Source: Hymenobacter cellulosivorans
GTDB lineage: Bacteria; Bacteroidota; Bacteroidia; Cytophagales; Hymenobacteraceae
Assembly: GCF_022919135.1 (NCBI RefSeq)
Contig: NZ_CP095049.1
Span: forward strand, 682,001-746,000
Direction of reading: 5' to 3'
Length of the DNA: 64,000 nucleotides
A model generated the notes under the pieces. The model was not told where the DNA came from and did not search any database. It saw only the letters and a list, made by a program, of their open reading frames with translations. Made by a program: the position numbers and the translations under genes. Positions 28,126 through 36,123 of this stretch are shown here, in pieces (the first letter of the stretch is position 1; each line of letters opens with the position of its first letter).

Positions 28126-28172
28126 GTCGCCCCGGTGGGCAATGTCCTAGCGGCATTGCCCACCGGGGCGAC
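28126..28172. repeat. perfect 19-bp inverted repeat between pheS and a lipoprotein gene
   Basis: GTCGCCCCGGTGGGCAATG at 28126-28144 is repeated inverted without mismatch at 28154-28172, around a 9-nt loop. No T-tract follows. It may be a REP-like element, an attenuating hairpin before the ATG at 28192, or the pheS 3' end. Confidence 0.65.
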
Positions 28173-28191
28173 GCTCATTAACCCCAACCCT

Positions 28192-28632
28192 ATGCTGCAG
28201 CTGCTTTCCTTCCGCTCCTCTCTTATCGGTTTGGCCCTGGCTAGTCAGGCCGTGTTCTGCGGCTGCGGCTCAAGCACCAACGTGCAGCCCCAAATTCCTC
28301 TGGCGGCTTTCAACGAGGTGCTGTACCTGACCAACCAGGAGAATAGCGCCCTGCGCTTCGACAATGGAGCAGTGTACCACAAAGGCGGTGTGAACGGGCT
28401 GATTGTTGTGCGGCAGAACGCCAGCACCTACATAGCCTTCGAACGAACCTGCACCTACAACCCGACCGATACCTGCGCCCGAGTTAAAATTTCGCCGTTT
28501 GTGCAGTTGTTTGACCCGTGCTGCAAATCACAATTCAGCTTTCAGGGCCAGCCGCAGGGCGGTCCGGCCAGCTTACCGCTGCGTCGATACACAACTTCTC
28601 TCTCGGGCAACACACTGACAATCACAAACTAG
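28192..28632 (+). CDS. lipoprotein with a degenerate Rieske-like domain
   Basis: 146 aa from ATG 28192, chosen because it directly precedes the signal sequence; a lipobox FCGC gives Cys23 or Cys25. Residues about 60-135 follow the Rieske pattern used in Bacteroidota lipoproteins (VYHKGGVNGLIVVRQ; FERTCTYN; DPCCKSQFSFQG; QGGPASLPLRRY). In true Rieske proteins the cluster is bound by CxH and CxxH; here these read C87-T-Y89 and C111-K-S-Q114, so both histidines are lost and no [2Fe-2S] cluster of the normal kind is expected. The remaining Cys87, Cys95, Cys110 and Cys111 could form disulfides. Function unknown. Confidence 0.7.
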   Translation: MLQLLSFRSSLIGLALASQAVFCGCGSSTNVQPQIPLAAFNEVLYLTNQENSALRFDNGAVYHKGGVNGLIVVRQNASTYIAFERTCTYNPTDTCARVKISPFVQLFDPCCKSQFSFQGQPQGGPASLPLRRYTTSLSGNTLTITN

Positions 28633-28728
28633 AGAATTTTTTACAATTATTTTTACAGCAATGCTTGCAGGAACTAACCCGGTGCATTAATATTGCACCC
28701 GCAACGACAGATAAACGTCGCCATAACC

Positions 28729-28805
28729 GCTTCCTTAGCTCAGCCGGTTAGAGCATCTGACTGTTAATCAGAGGGTCCCTGGTTCGAGCCCAGGAGGGAG
28801 CGCCA
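28729..28805 (+). tRNA. tRNA-Asn (anticodon GTT)
   Basis: Complete cloverleaf: acceptor GCTTCCT pairs with AGGGAGC (one G-U), D-arm GCTC/GAGC, anticodon stem TCTGA/TCAGA with loop CTGTTAA (anticodon GTT), T-arm CCTGG/CCAGG with TTCGAGC loop, discriminator G and an encoded CCA at 28803-28805. Confidence 0.97.
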
Positions 28806-28810
28806 AGTGT

Positions 28811-28845
28811 AATACCCGCCGGATATCCGGCGGGTATTTTTGTTT
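28811..28845 (+). terminator. terminator after tRNA-Asn
   Basis: A 28-bp perfect palindrome (28811-28838) centred on GGATATCC is followed by a T-rich run, 5 nt after the tRNA CCA. Confidence 0.85.
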
Positions 28846-29606
28846 TAGCCCCATCCAGCAGGATTGCCCTGACGAGTATGGGAGGCCAGAGCAGTACAAA
28901 ACCGGTACGACTGCCCGTGTGCAGCGCCAACAGCTTATAAGCGTATAATCAGCGTCCGGCTCTACCCTCATTCATTCTGCCGCCGATAAAGCTGGCTAGC
29001 GCCCCTGCGCATCACCATACTTTCTAGGCAACCAATGCCTTGGCAGGCATTCACTTCGAGGCTAATCAAGGGCCCAGTTCGTGCTAAGAGGAGCTGTGCT
29101 CCCCAGTAACCTTAGACCAGTCCCTGAATAGAAGTCAGGCATAGGCTGTAGTTACTCGCAGGTAACGTAAAAAAGTACGTGTTTTTTAACTGATTGCTGT
29201 TTTCCGCTTCCTGGCTGACCCTAACCCAGCAAATGGCTTTAAAAGGGTCGTAGACTTGTCGAAAGTGAGTGTGCCTTAGCCGTATAACCCTGCCTACCAG
29301 ATTATTTATCTGCGACTAGGCTCTGTTTTTTCCTCCCAACTTCTTCTACCTTACTGACCAAGCTCCTGGCCCAAGACGGCCGTGGCAGCCTTATTTGGCC
29401 TCTCTTGTGCCGCCCCTGCCAGACGGTTGGCTTCCGCCTCTGGCCGTGTGCCCTGTCCGGCCGGTAGGTCGCCTACTACCTACCAGTCCGCCCCATCCTC
29501 CGCCTGTTGCTGCCCACTCATAGCCCTCCTCAAAGGGCTAGTTCGTATCGGTGCGCCCCACCAGCTTGGTCTGCAATTTTCCATTTTTCCATCCAACCCC
29601 TACCCT
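28846..29606. other. 760-bp intergenic region without a supported gene
   Basis: Between the tRNA terminator and the GH18 start. Open frames here are short or lack coding character. The last 300 bases are pyrimidine-rich on the + strand and probably form the promoter and 5' leader of the chitinase gene. I found no duplicate of the tRNA 3' end, so there is no sign of an integrated element. Confidence 0.5.
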
Positions 29607-31484
29607 ATGAAAACCAAAACGCCCTTACACGCTCTGCTAGCCAGTCTACTGGCGAGCTTACTGCTGCTCGGCAGCGTCCCGGCCTGGGCCCAGTTCAACG
29701 TTATTGGCTACTTACCCTCCTGGACCGGGGACGTGAACAGTGTGCAGTATGACAAGCTCACTCACATCAACTACGCCTTCCTGCTGCCCAATGCCGACGG
29801 CACGCTCCGGCCCATTGACAACCCAGCCAAGCTGCAAAGCTTGGTTTCCACCGCTCACTCCCGCGGCGTGAAGGTGCTCATCTCAGTGGGCGGCTGGATG
29901 AACGACGGCAACCCAACGGAATTTACCTCCATCGGCAACAACGCCACCTACACCCGCAACTTTGCCACCAACCTCATCAACTTCGCTACCCAGTATGGGC
30001 TGGACGGCATTGATATTGACTGGGAGCACCCCAACGCCAATACGGCCGGCGGCTACGCCAATGTGATGCAGGAGCTAGGTACCCAATTGCACAGCCGGGG
30101 CAAGCTCCTGACGACGGCCGTAGCCGGGGGTACCTGGGCCGGCCCCTCCATTCTGGACCGCGCCCTTGCTGCCCTGGATTTTGTGAACGTAATGGCCTAC
30201 GACGATGCTCCCCCAGCCCATTCCACCTATCAGCTGGCTTCGCAGTCGCTCGCTTACTGGCGGGGTCGTGGGTTGCCCGCTAGCAAGCTGGTGCTGGGCG
30301 TGCCCTTTTACGGCCAGGCCGGCGGCGAGACGTTTGCCTCACTCGTGGCACGCGGCGCTGACCCCAATGCCGACCTGTTTCAGGGTATCGGCTACAACGG
30401 CATCCCGACCATCAAGAGTAAAACCAATCTGGCCTTTGACCAGGCCAGTGGCATCATGATCTGGCAGCTGGCCGGCGACGCCACCGGGGCCAACTCCTTG
30501 CTGACGGCCATCAACCAAGTGGTGCAGCAGCGCAATCCGGTGAGTACGGGGGTGGCGACGGTGTACCGCGACTGCAACTATACGGGCACGGCCACCGCGC
30601 TGCCAGTGGGCACTTACACGCTAAGCCAGCTGCAAAGCCGGGGCATTCTCGACAACGACGTATCCTCGCTGAAGGTGAACAGCGGCTACGAGGTAGTGCT
30701 CTACGAAAACGACAACTTCACCGGCGGTACGCTCACGGTGGGCAGTGCTGGCAATACTTGCCTGGTCAATAACCCGCTGGGCACCAGCAACTGGAACGAC
30801 AAAACCACTTCCCTGCGCGTACGCGCGGCCTCCGGCACAGGTAGCCGCCAGTTGGAAGCCGAAGCAGCCAATACTAATTCCGGCATGACGGCCGAGCCCT
30901 GCTCGGAGGGCGGGCAGAACATGGGCTACGTGGATGCTGGTGACTACCTCGTGTGGACCAGCATCAATTTCCCCACCACCGGCCAGTACCTGATTGAATA
31001 CCGGGTGGCCAGCCCATCCGGCGGTACTATTTCGGCGGACCTGAATGCTGGAGCTACTCAGCTGGGTAGCACAGCCATTCCGGCTACCGGCGGCTGGCAG
31101 AACTGGACCACCGTGTCGAAAACGGTGACCGTCAATGCGGGTACTTACAACTTTGGCGTCTTTGCCCAGTCGGGCGGCTGGAACATCAACTGGGTCCGTA
31201 TCAGCCAGGGGAGTGGAGCGGCGGCAGTAGCAAGCAGGTCTAGCCAGCAAGCAACCGAAACGGTAGACCTGTACCCCAACCCCGTTACGAACGAACTGCT
31301 CATCCGCTCCGACCAAGACCTAACCAACAGCCGCTACGAAGTGGTCGATGCGCAGGGCCAGGTATGGGCCCAGGGGGCTGGGCCGGTTACCCGCCTCAAC
31401 GTGACCAAGCTGCCCACTGGCATCTACACATTGCGTCTGAGTCTGCAGGGGCGCACCACTATCACGAAACGGTTTGTGAAGTAG
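29607..31484 (+). CDS. secreted GH18 chitinase with crystallin-like, CBM6 and T9SS domains
   Basis: 625 aa from ATG 29607, which begins the signal peptide (cleavage after PAWAQ); the frame is open further upstream without signal. GH18 domain about residues 30-300: SxGG strand LISVGGWMND and catalytic DGIDIDWE with Glu140 as acid, plus MAYDD. Residues about 315-405 form a beta/gamma-crystallin-like module (YRDCNYTGTATALPVG; YENDNFTGGTLTVG), about 414-540 a CBM6-like module (EAEAANTNSGM; GYVDAGDYLVW; GGWNINWVRI), and the last 75 residues a type A T9SS sorting tail (VDLYPNP; LPTGIYTLRL). It should hydrolyse chitin or related beta-1,4 GlcNAc polymers at the cell surface or outside. Its accessory modules are nearly identical to those of the GH64 protein at 57200. 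Confidence 0.92.
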   Translation: MKTKTPLHALLASLLASLLLLGSVPAWAQFNVIGYLPSWTGDVNSVQYDKLTHINYAFLLPNADGTLRPIDNPAKLQSLVSTAHSRGVKVLISVGGWMNDGNPTEFTSIGNNATYTRNFATNLINFATQYGLDGIDIDWEHPNANTAGGYANVMQELGTQLHSRGKLLTTAVAGGTWAGPSILDRALAALDFVNVMAYDDAPPAHSTYQLASQSLAYWRGRGLPASKLVLGVPFYGQAGGETFASLVARGADPNADLFQGIGYNGIPTIKSKTNLAFDQASGIMIWQLAGDATGANSLLTAINQVVQQRNPVSTGVATVYRDCNYTGTATALPVGTYTLSQLQSRGILDNDVSSLKVNSGYEVVLYENDNFTGGTLTVGSAGNTCLVNNPLGTSNWNDKTTSLRVRAASGTGSRQLEAEAANTNSGMTAEPCSEGGQNMGYVDAGDYLVWTSINFPTTGQYLIEYRVASPSGGTISADLNAGATQLGSTAIPATGGWQNWTTVSKTVTVNAGTYNFGVFAQSGGWNINWVRISQGSGAAAVASRSSQQATETVDLYPNPVTNELLIRSDQDLTNSRYEVVDAQGQVWAQGAGPVTRLNVTKLPTGIYTLRLSLQGRTTITKRFVK

Positions 31485-31504
31485 TCCGGCACGTTCAAAC
31501 ACTT

Positions 31505-31540
31505 TTCAACGCTCCCGGCCTAAGTAAGCCGGGGGCGTTT
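31505..31540 (+). terminator. probable bidirectional terminator
   Basis: AACGCTCCCGGC pairs with GCCGGGGGCGTT (one mismatch), followed by TTTG, between the convergent GH18 and GH97 genes. Confidence 0.6.
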
Positions 31541-31576
31541 GGGTAGCTCCGCAACTAGGTGGTCCGGCCCGCAGCC

Positions 31577-33697
31577 TTACTTGCCGACGGGCTTCAGGCT
31601 GATGGCCGTGCCGCCACCGGGAGCCAGCTGCAGTTTGATTGTCGTCTTGCTGTCTACTTTCTGCTTGCGAATCTGGTAAGCGCCGGGGTTCTTATCCCAA
31701 CTGGCACCTTTGCCGTCGGCGTAGATGGTGGCCTCGTAGCGCTGCCCCGGGGTCAGGAAATCGAGCTTGATTTGCTGCTGCCGGGCGTTTTCATCGGTGA
31801 TGCTACCCACGTACCACTCGTCCTTGCCTTTGGCCTTGCGGGCCGTGGTAATAAACTCGCCGGGCTCGGCCAGCAGAATGCGCGTATCGTCCCAGTCGAC
31901 GGGCACGTCGCGGATGAACTGGAAGGCGTCGAGGTGCTTTTCGTAGGCTTCGGGCAGGTCGGCGGCCATTTGCAGGGGCGAATACAACGTCACGTACAAC
32001 GCCAGCTGCTTGGTAAGCGTGGTGTGCACCTGCTTGCCCTGGTTACGCTGCGGGTTCCAGTCGTCGAGCTTGATCTGAAAAATGCCGGGCGTGTAGTCCA
32101 TCGGGCCGCCGATGAGGCGGGTGAAGGGCAGAATGGTTTCGTGCTCGGGCGGGTTGCCGCTGCTCCAGGCATTGAACTCGTTGCCGCGGGCTGCTTCCGA
32201 GGCCAGCCAGTTGGGATAGGTACGGTGCAACCCCGTGGGCCGCACCGACTCGTGCATATCCACCATAATGTGGTTGTCGGCCGTTTTCTGGGCCGTGCGC
32301 ACGTAGTGGTTCACCATCCACTGCCCGTCGTGATGCTCGCCGCGCGGGATGATGCGGCCCACGTAGCCGGTTTTCACCGCGTCATAGTTGTGCTCCTGCA
32401 TGAAGCGGTAGGCTGCGTCCTGGCGCCGCTCGTAGTTGGTCACCGACGAGCTGGTTTCGTGGTGCATCATCAGCTTGACGCCCTTGCTCTGGGCGTACTG
32501 CTGCAATTCCTGCACGTTGAAGTCCGGGTAGGGCGTCACGAAGTCGAAGACTTCCTCTTTCCAGTTGCCGGCCCAGTCTTCCCAGCCCACGTTCCAGCCT
32601 TCGACCAGCACACTCTGCAGGCCGTATTTGGCGGCAAAGTCAATGTAGCGCTTCACATTGGCCGTGTTGGCGCCGTGGTGGCCGTTGGGCGTGAGCTTGC
32701 TCCAATCGGTGCCGGCCAGCTTGATGTTGCTCACGTCGGCGTAGTTCCAACTGGCTTTGTTGACGTGCATTTCCCACCACACCCCCACAAACTTCTGAGG
32801 CTGAATCCAACTGGTTTCCGTGAGCTTGGTAGGCTCATTGAGGTTGAGCACCAGCTTGGAAGCCAGCACGTCCGGAGCCTTGTTACTCACGATAACCGTG
32901 CGCCAGGGCGTGTGCTCGGGCGCCTGCAGATAGGCTTTGGCCCCGGTACCGGTAGCATCGGGCACGAGTTGGCTGCTCAGCCCGAAGGTTTTAGTATCCA
33001 CATTCAGCATCAGGGCCGGGTAGTTGACCAGAGCCGCCTCGTGAATGTTGATGTAAAGCCCATCGTCCGACTTGAGCATCAGCGGCGTCTGCACGCGCTG
33101 GGGCGCCGATTTGAGCTGAATAGCCTCAATATTGGCGCTGTTGACTTCGCTCAGACGGGTGGTGCTGTAGGTATACTCGTTCGAGTCGTAGTCGCCCGGA
33201 ATCCAGAAGGCTTTGTGGTTGGCGGGCAGGTTGAACTCGGTTTTCTCGTCCTGTACCGTGAAATACTGCAGCGTGGGCTGGGCCGGAAACTCGTAGCGGA
33301 AGCCCACACCGTCGGCAAAGATGCGGAACACGATATCCAGCTGCCGGCTGGGGGCGGCGGGCTGGCGCAGGTGCACAGTCAGCTGCTGGTAGTGGTTGCG
33401 GATAGTCTTGACTTCCCCCCAGACCGGCTGCCAGGTTTCATCTACTTCCTTGGTTTCACTGCCTACCAGCTCCAGCGGCCCCTCAAAGCCTTGGCCGTCG
33501 GCCAGCGCCAGGCCCAGCCGGGAGGGCTTGAGCACGGTCTGGGAGCCAAACTGCACCGCGTAGGTGGGCTGCCCGCCCGAAGCCATAGCGAAGGTCAGGC
33601 TCACCTGCCCCAGGCGTGCCGTCAGGGGGGCCGCCGTTTGCCCGCTCACGCGCAAGCCAGTGGATAATAGCAGGACAACCAGAAAAGACTTCTTCAT
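31577..33697 (-). CDS. GH97 family glycoside hydrolase (SusB-like)
   Basis: 706 aa from ATG 33697 (a TTG one codon earlier is less likely), with a signal peptide ending RVSGQ. It has an N-terminal beta-supersandwich, a central TIM barrel and a C-terminal beta domain, as in GH97. Glu414 (MHHETS), Glu483 (MHESVRPTG), Glu501 and Glu507 have the same spacing (69, 18, 24) that I recall for Glu439, Glu508, Glu526 and Glu532 of B. thetaiotaomicron SusB, implying an inverting, Ca2+-dependent alpha-glucosidase type rather than the retaining Asp subtype. It is periplasmic or outer-membrane associated. A paralogue lies at 54452 in the opposite orientation, on the other side of the peptide cluster. Confidence 0.93.
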   Translation of the reverse strand: MKKSFLVVLLLSTGLRVSGQTAAPLTARLGQVSLTFAMASGGQPTYAVQFGSQTVLKPSRLGLALADGQGFEGPLELVGSETKEVDETWQPVWGEVKTIRNHYQQLTVHLRQPAAPSRQLDIVFRIFADGVGFRYEFPAQPTLQYFTVQDEKTEFNLPANHKAFWIPGDYDSNEYTYSTTRLSEVNSANIEAIQLKSAPQRVQTPLMLKSDDGLYINIHEAALVNYPALMLNVDTKTFGLSSQLVPDATGTGAKAYLQAPEHTPWRTVIVSNKAPDVLASKLVLNLNEPTKLTETSWIQPQKFVGVWWEMHVNKASWNYADVSNIKLAGTDWSKLTPNGHHGANTANVKRYIDFAAKYGLQSVLVEGWNVGWEDWAGNWKEEVFDFVTPYPDFNVQELQQYAQSKGVKLMMHHETSSSVTNYERRQDAAYRFMQEHNYDAVKTGYVGRIIPRGEHHDGQWMVNHYVRTAQKTADNHIMVDMHESVRPTGLHRTYPNWLASEAARGNEFNAWSSGNPPEHETILPFTRLIGGPMDYTPGIFQIKLDDWNPQRNQGKQVHTTLTKQLALYVTLYSPLQMAADLPEAYEKHLDAFQFIRDVPVDWDDTRILLAEPGEFITTARKAKGKDEWYVGSITDENARQQQIKLDFLTPGQRYEATIYADGKGASWDKNPGAYQIRKQKVDSKTTIKLQLAPGGGTAISLKPVGK

Positions 33698-33795
33698 CAA
33701 GGTGCTAATGAGTTTCCAAGAACCACAGCCGGTCCGTAGGCGCAGCAGCCGCTGGCGACAAGTCAGCAGGGCACTTGCCGGGAAAAGGCGGTGGT

Positions 33796-33803
33796 CAAAA
33801 GTA
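33796..33803 (-). promoter_or_regulatory. -7 element (TACTTTTG) of the GH97 gene
   Basis: Minus-strand TACTTTTG matches TAnnTTTG about 98 nt upstream of ATG 33697, between the peptide-cluster terminator and the gene. It implies that GH97 is not part of the upstream operon. Confidence 0.4.
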
Positions 33804-33869
33804 GCGAATAGTTGCGGAGTTTATTCATACTCTCCAGTCACGACCGACCAGCCGGCCCCATACGCAAAA

Positions 33870-33892
33870 CGCCCCACCGGTAGGGAGAGGCG
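33870..33892 (-). terminator. probable terminator at the end of the peptide-cluster operon
   Basis: CGCCCC (33870-33875) pairs with GAGGCG (33887-33892, one G-U), flanked on the minus strand by a T-run (the A-run at 33866-33869). It lies 38 bp past the stop of the last cluster gene. Confidence 0.5.
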
Positions 33893-33929
33893 CATTTTTT
33901 GCCAGCGGAATGGTTATCCAGGCGAGGCC

Positions 33930-34856
33930 TTACACTTCGGCCAGAACCGGCTCACTCAGCTCCCGGCTGTAGCCCACGAAGCTTTCCAGCAGTTGGTGTG
34001 GCACGTTGCGCAGGCACGAGGGCGCCGCGGCCAGGAAGGCTGCGGCCGCGGCCCGGAAATCGGCGTACTGCTTCTGGTAGAACAGCTGCACGACCAGCAG
34101 CCAGTTCTGCAAAAAACCCTCTTGTGGCTCCCGCAGCACAAAGTCCTTGGCCGCCGCCAGAATCGGGGTGATAAATCCTTCGCTGTCTTGCACAAACGAC
34201 TCAGCATCGGCACCTTTTTGCAGGTTGGTAAGCGTTTCGCACAGCATCAGAGCCAGCAGCGAATAGCGCATCTGAATCAGGTCCGCGTTGTAGGTACTCA
34301 CGTAGTTGCGGTTCAAATCGGTGAGGACGTTGGCCCGCCCCGTCATCAGGAAGCAGATGGAATCCGACAGAATTTCGAATCCCCGCTCGGGCTGCTGCAA
34401 ACCGAAATAGACCTTGGCCAGGTTGTGGTACTGCGATACCCGGTCGAACAACAGGAACTCGAAGCCATTGGCTTCCAGGGTGATGTTGTTGTCCAGCGCG
34501 TTGTGCACCAGGCGAATGGCCTCCGTAGGGTTACCGGTCCGGTAGTGGTAAAACGACTTGGAACGGTCGTAGATATTCGACAGAAATAGCCTTAGAACGG
34601 GCTTCTCAGCAGGTATTGCAGCAACATATTTCTCTCCACGCTCAAAAAGATGTCGAGCCATGTGGAGTCGGCGGCCGCCCGACTCGGCTGCTCCGTCGGC
34701 GAAGAGCTTAGAAACAATGAACAGAGTTTGTCGATCATGAGGAGGTAGAATACGGTTTAGAGCCTCGGTATAAACTTTTATATAGGTGTTGGTTTCAATC
34801 AGCTGACTGCGGTTCCACTTCATCTTAGCGGATACCGGCTTGTTGGTAGTGGCCAT
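33930..34856 (-). CDS. helical-repeat protein, last gene of the peptide cluster
   Basis: 308 aa, soluble, all-helical by pattern (Leu/Ala/Tyr-rich amphipathic segments such as LFDRVSQYHNLAKVYFGLQQPERGFEIL, a TPR-like pair). There is no signal peptide and no catalytic motif. Its start lies 4 bp after the stop codon of the SPASM gene, so the two are translationally linked. In RiPP systems such helical proteins often act as scaffolds or partner proteins for maturases; that role is inference. It could also be a regulator or immunity protein. Confidence 0.75.
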   Translation of the reverse strand: MATTNKPVSAKMKWNRSQLIETNTYIKVYTEALNRILPPHDRQTLFIVSKLFADGAAESGGRRLHMARHLFERGEKYVAAIPAEKPVLRLFLSNIYDRSKSFYHYRTGNPTEAIRLVHNALDNNITLEANGFEFLLFDRVSQYHNLAKVYFGLQQPERGFEILSDSICFLMTGRANVLTDLNRNYVSTYNADLIQMRYSLLALMLCETLTNLQKGADAESFVQDSEGFITPILAAAKDFVLREPQEGFLQNWLLVVQLFYQKQYADFRAAAAAFLAAAPSCLRNVPHQLLESFVGYSRELSEPVLAEV

Positions 34857-34860
34857 ACTA

Positions 34861-36051
34861 TCAGGATCTAACGAGGTTATATTTCAGCTCTACCTTCTTC
34901 ATAAAGTTCTGCACGAAAGCCGGGCAGTCGTGGTCGTGGGTGCTGCTCTTATCGGGCCGGCCACCGCACATGGGCAGATAAATACACGACGAGCAGCTGA
35001 TCTGGTTGGCGCGCAGCAAGTCGCTGATACTTGCGTCGTAGAACTTGCGGGCGGCCAGGGTTTCGGCCGTATCCAGCTCCAGCGGAGGGTGGTCCAGGGT
35101 CAGCGCGGCGGCTGGCGTTTCGGCCCGGTCGCGGTACAGCTGCCCGGTGTGGAAGTAGGTATTGGTCGGGGCCGGCAGCAGGTTCAGGCACACGTTCCGC
35201 GTCCCAACCGCGTTGAGCCACGCCAGTTCCTGCTGCGCAGCTTCTTCCGCCCCTGCCACTTCTGCCGGGGGCAATAGCTGCACATACAGGTCGGCGCCCA
35301 GCGCGTGCTTGAGCTGTTGAAACTCGTTGACAATCTCCACTACTTTCGTGGTAGCACTCGTCGTCAGCAAATGAATATTGACCGGGGCCGTGGGCTGGCC
35401 AGCCATGGGGCCCTGCAGGGCCCGCAGCTCCTGAAACACTAGCGGCACGTGGGCCTGCTCCACCGGCAACACCAATGAAACCTTGGTCACGCGGGCCTTG
35501 AGCACCCCGGCAAACACCGGCTCGGCAGCGGCATTCCCAGCGCCCAGACTCACTAGTTGAAACTCTTTCTGCAGCTTGGCCACCAGCGGAGCATGGTCTA
35601 GAAAGGCACTCAGCCAGTGAATCCGCTGCAGGCCCGCGGCCACCGAAGGACCGGCTACAATAAGCACCAGCTTCTTCTTCGAGGCCGCCGCGTGTTGGCT
35701 TAGCAGGTCGGTCAGGGTTTGCCGGAGCTGTTCGTCCAAGGCCGCCGTCGAGCCTAGGTATACGGTCAGCTCGGCACCACTTGTATCGAGGGCCATCAGC
35801 TGGTTGCGGGTAATTATTTCCTCCAACTCATCTTCGTCCTCGGGCACAATCAACTCGTGGTACATCAGTACGTTGAACAGATTGTCGGGAATAGCCGTGA
35901 AGTTACCCTCCTGAATCAGTGACCAGACGTAGTTGGAAATGGTAATGCCCATCCCCTTTCGCGTCGAGAAAAGTATGCGCTTGGACGTTAGGGTTTCCTC
36001 CGCGTCGAGGGCCCCGGATAGCAGCGCGTATCTGGATTTTTTTAAATTCAT
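34861..36051 (-). CDS. SPASM-domain protein lacking the radical SAM motif
   Basis: 396 aa. Residues about 1-85 resemble the N-terminal module of the neighbouring radical SAM enzyme (ILFSTRKGMGITISNYVWSLI; LIVPEDEDELEEII). The middle looks like an alpha/beta barrel but has no CX3CX2C. The C-terminus keeps a SPASM-type cluster motif, C353-SS-C356-IYLPM-C362-GG, then C376, missing one of the usual Cys. This recalls the SPASM maturases of grasp-with-spasm systems, which also lack the radical SAM motif, but no ATP-grasp gene is present here. Likely roles are precursor binding or an electron-transfer partner to the true radical SAM protein at 37433. Confidence 0.75.
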   Translation of the reverse strand: MNLKKSRYALLSGALDAEETLTSKRILFSTRKGMGITISNYVWSLIQEGNFTAIPDNLFNVLMYHELIVPEDEDELEEIITRNQLMALDTSGAELTVYLGSTAALDEQLRQTLTDLLSQHAAASKKKLVLIVAGPSVAAGLQRIHWLSAFLDHAPLVAKLQKEFQLVSLGAGNAAAEPVFAGVLKARVTKVSLVLPVEQAHVPLVFQELRALQGPMAGQPTAPVNIHLLTTSATTKVVEIVNEFQQLKHALGADLYVQLLPPAEVAGAEEAAQQELAWLNAVGTRNVCLNLLPAPTNTYFHTGQLYRDRAETPAAALTLDHPPLELDTAETLAARKFYDASISDLLRANQISCSSCIYLPMCGGRPDKSSTHDHDCPAFVQNFMKKVELKYNLVRS

Positions 36052-36123
36052 ACCCGTGTTGGTTACACTATGGAGTAAGATGTAGTCCTATTCTGTCGAG
36101 CAGGGGCAAGTGCCCGCTGGGCT

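Noticed and set aside
28729..28805. tRNA-Asn as an attachment site for an integrated element
   Set aside because: No downstream copy of the tRNA 3' end and no integrase in the window.
29382..29606. Upstream extension of the chitinase frame
   Set aside because: The extra 75 codons lack a signal peptide and would place the real signal sequence internally; ATG 29607 is preferred.
31559..33667. Long open frames antisense to both GH97 genes
   Set aside because: They are shadows caused by GC-rich codon use; the translations are His/Val/Gly-rich with no domain, whereas the sense frames are complete GH97 enzymes.
33930..34856. LanC-like cyclase
   Set aside because: No zinc-binding Cys/His motif or GxxHG pattern; sequence fits a TPR-like helical repeat.
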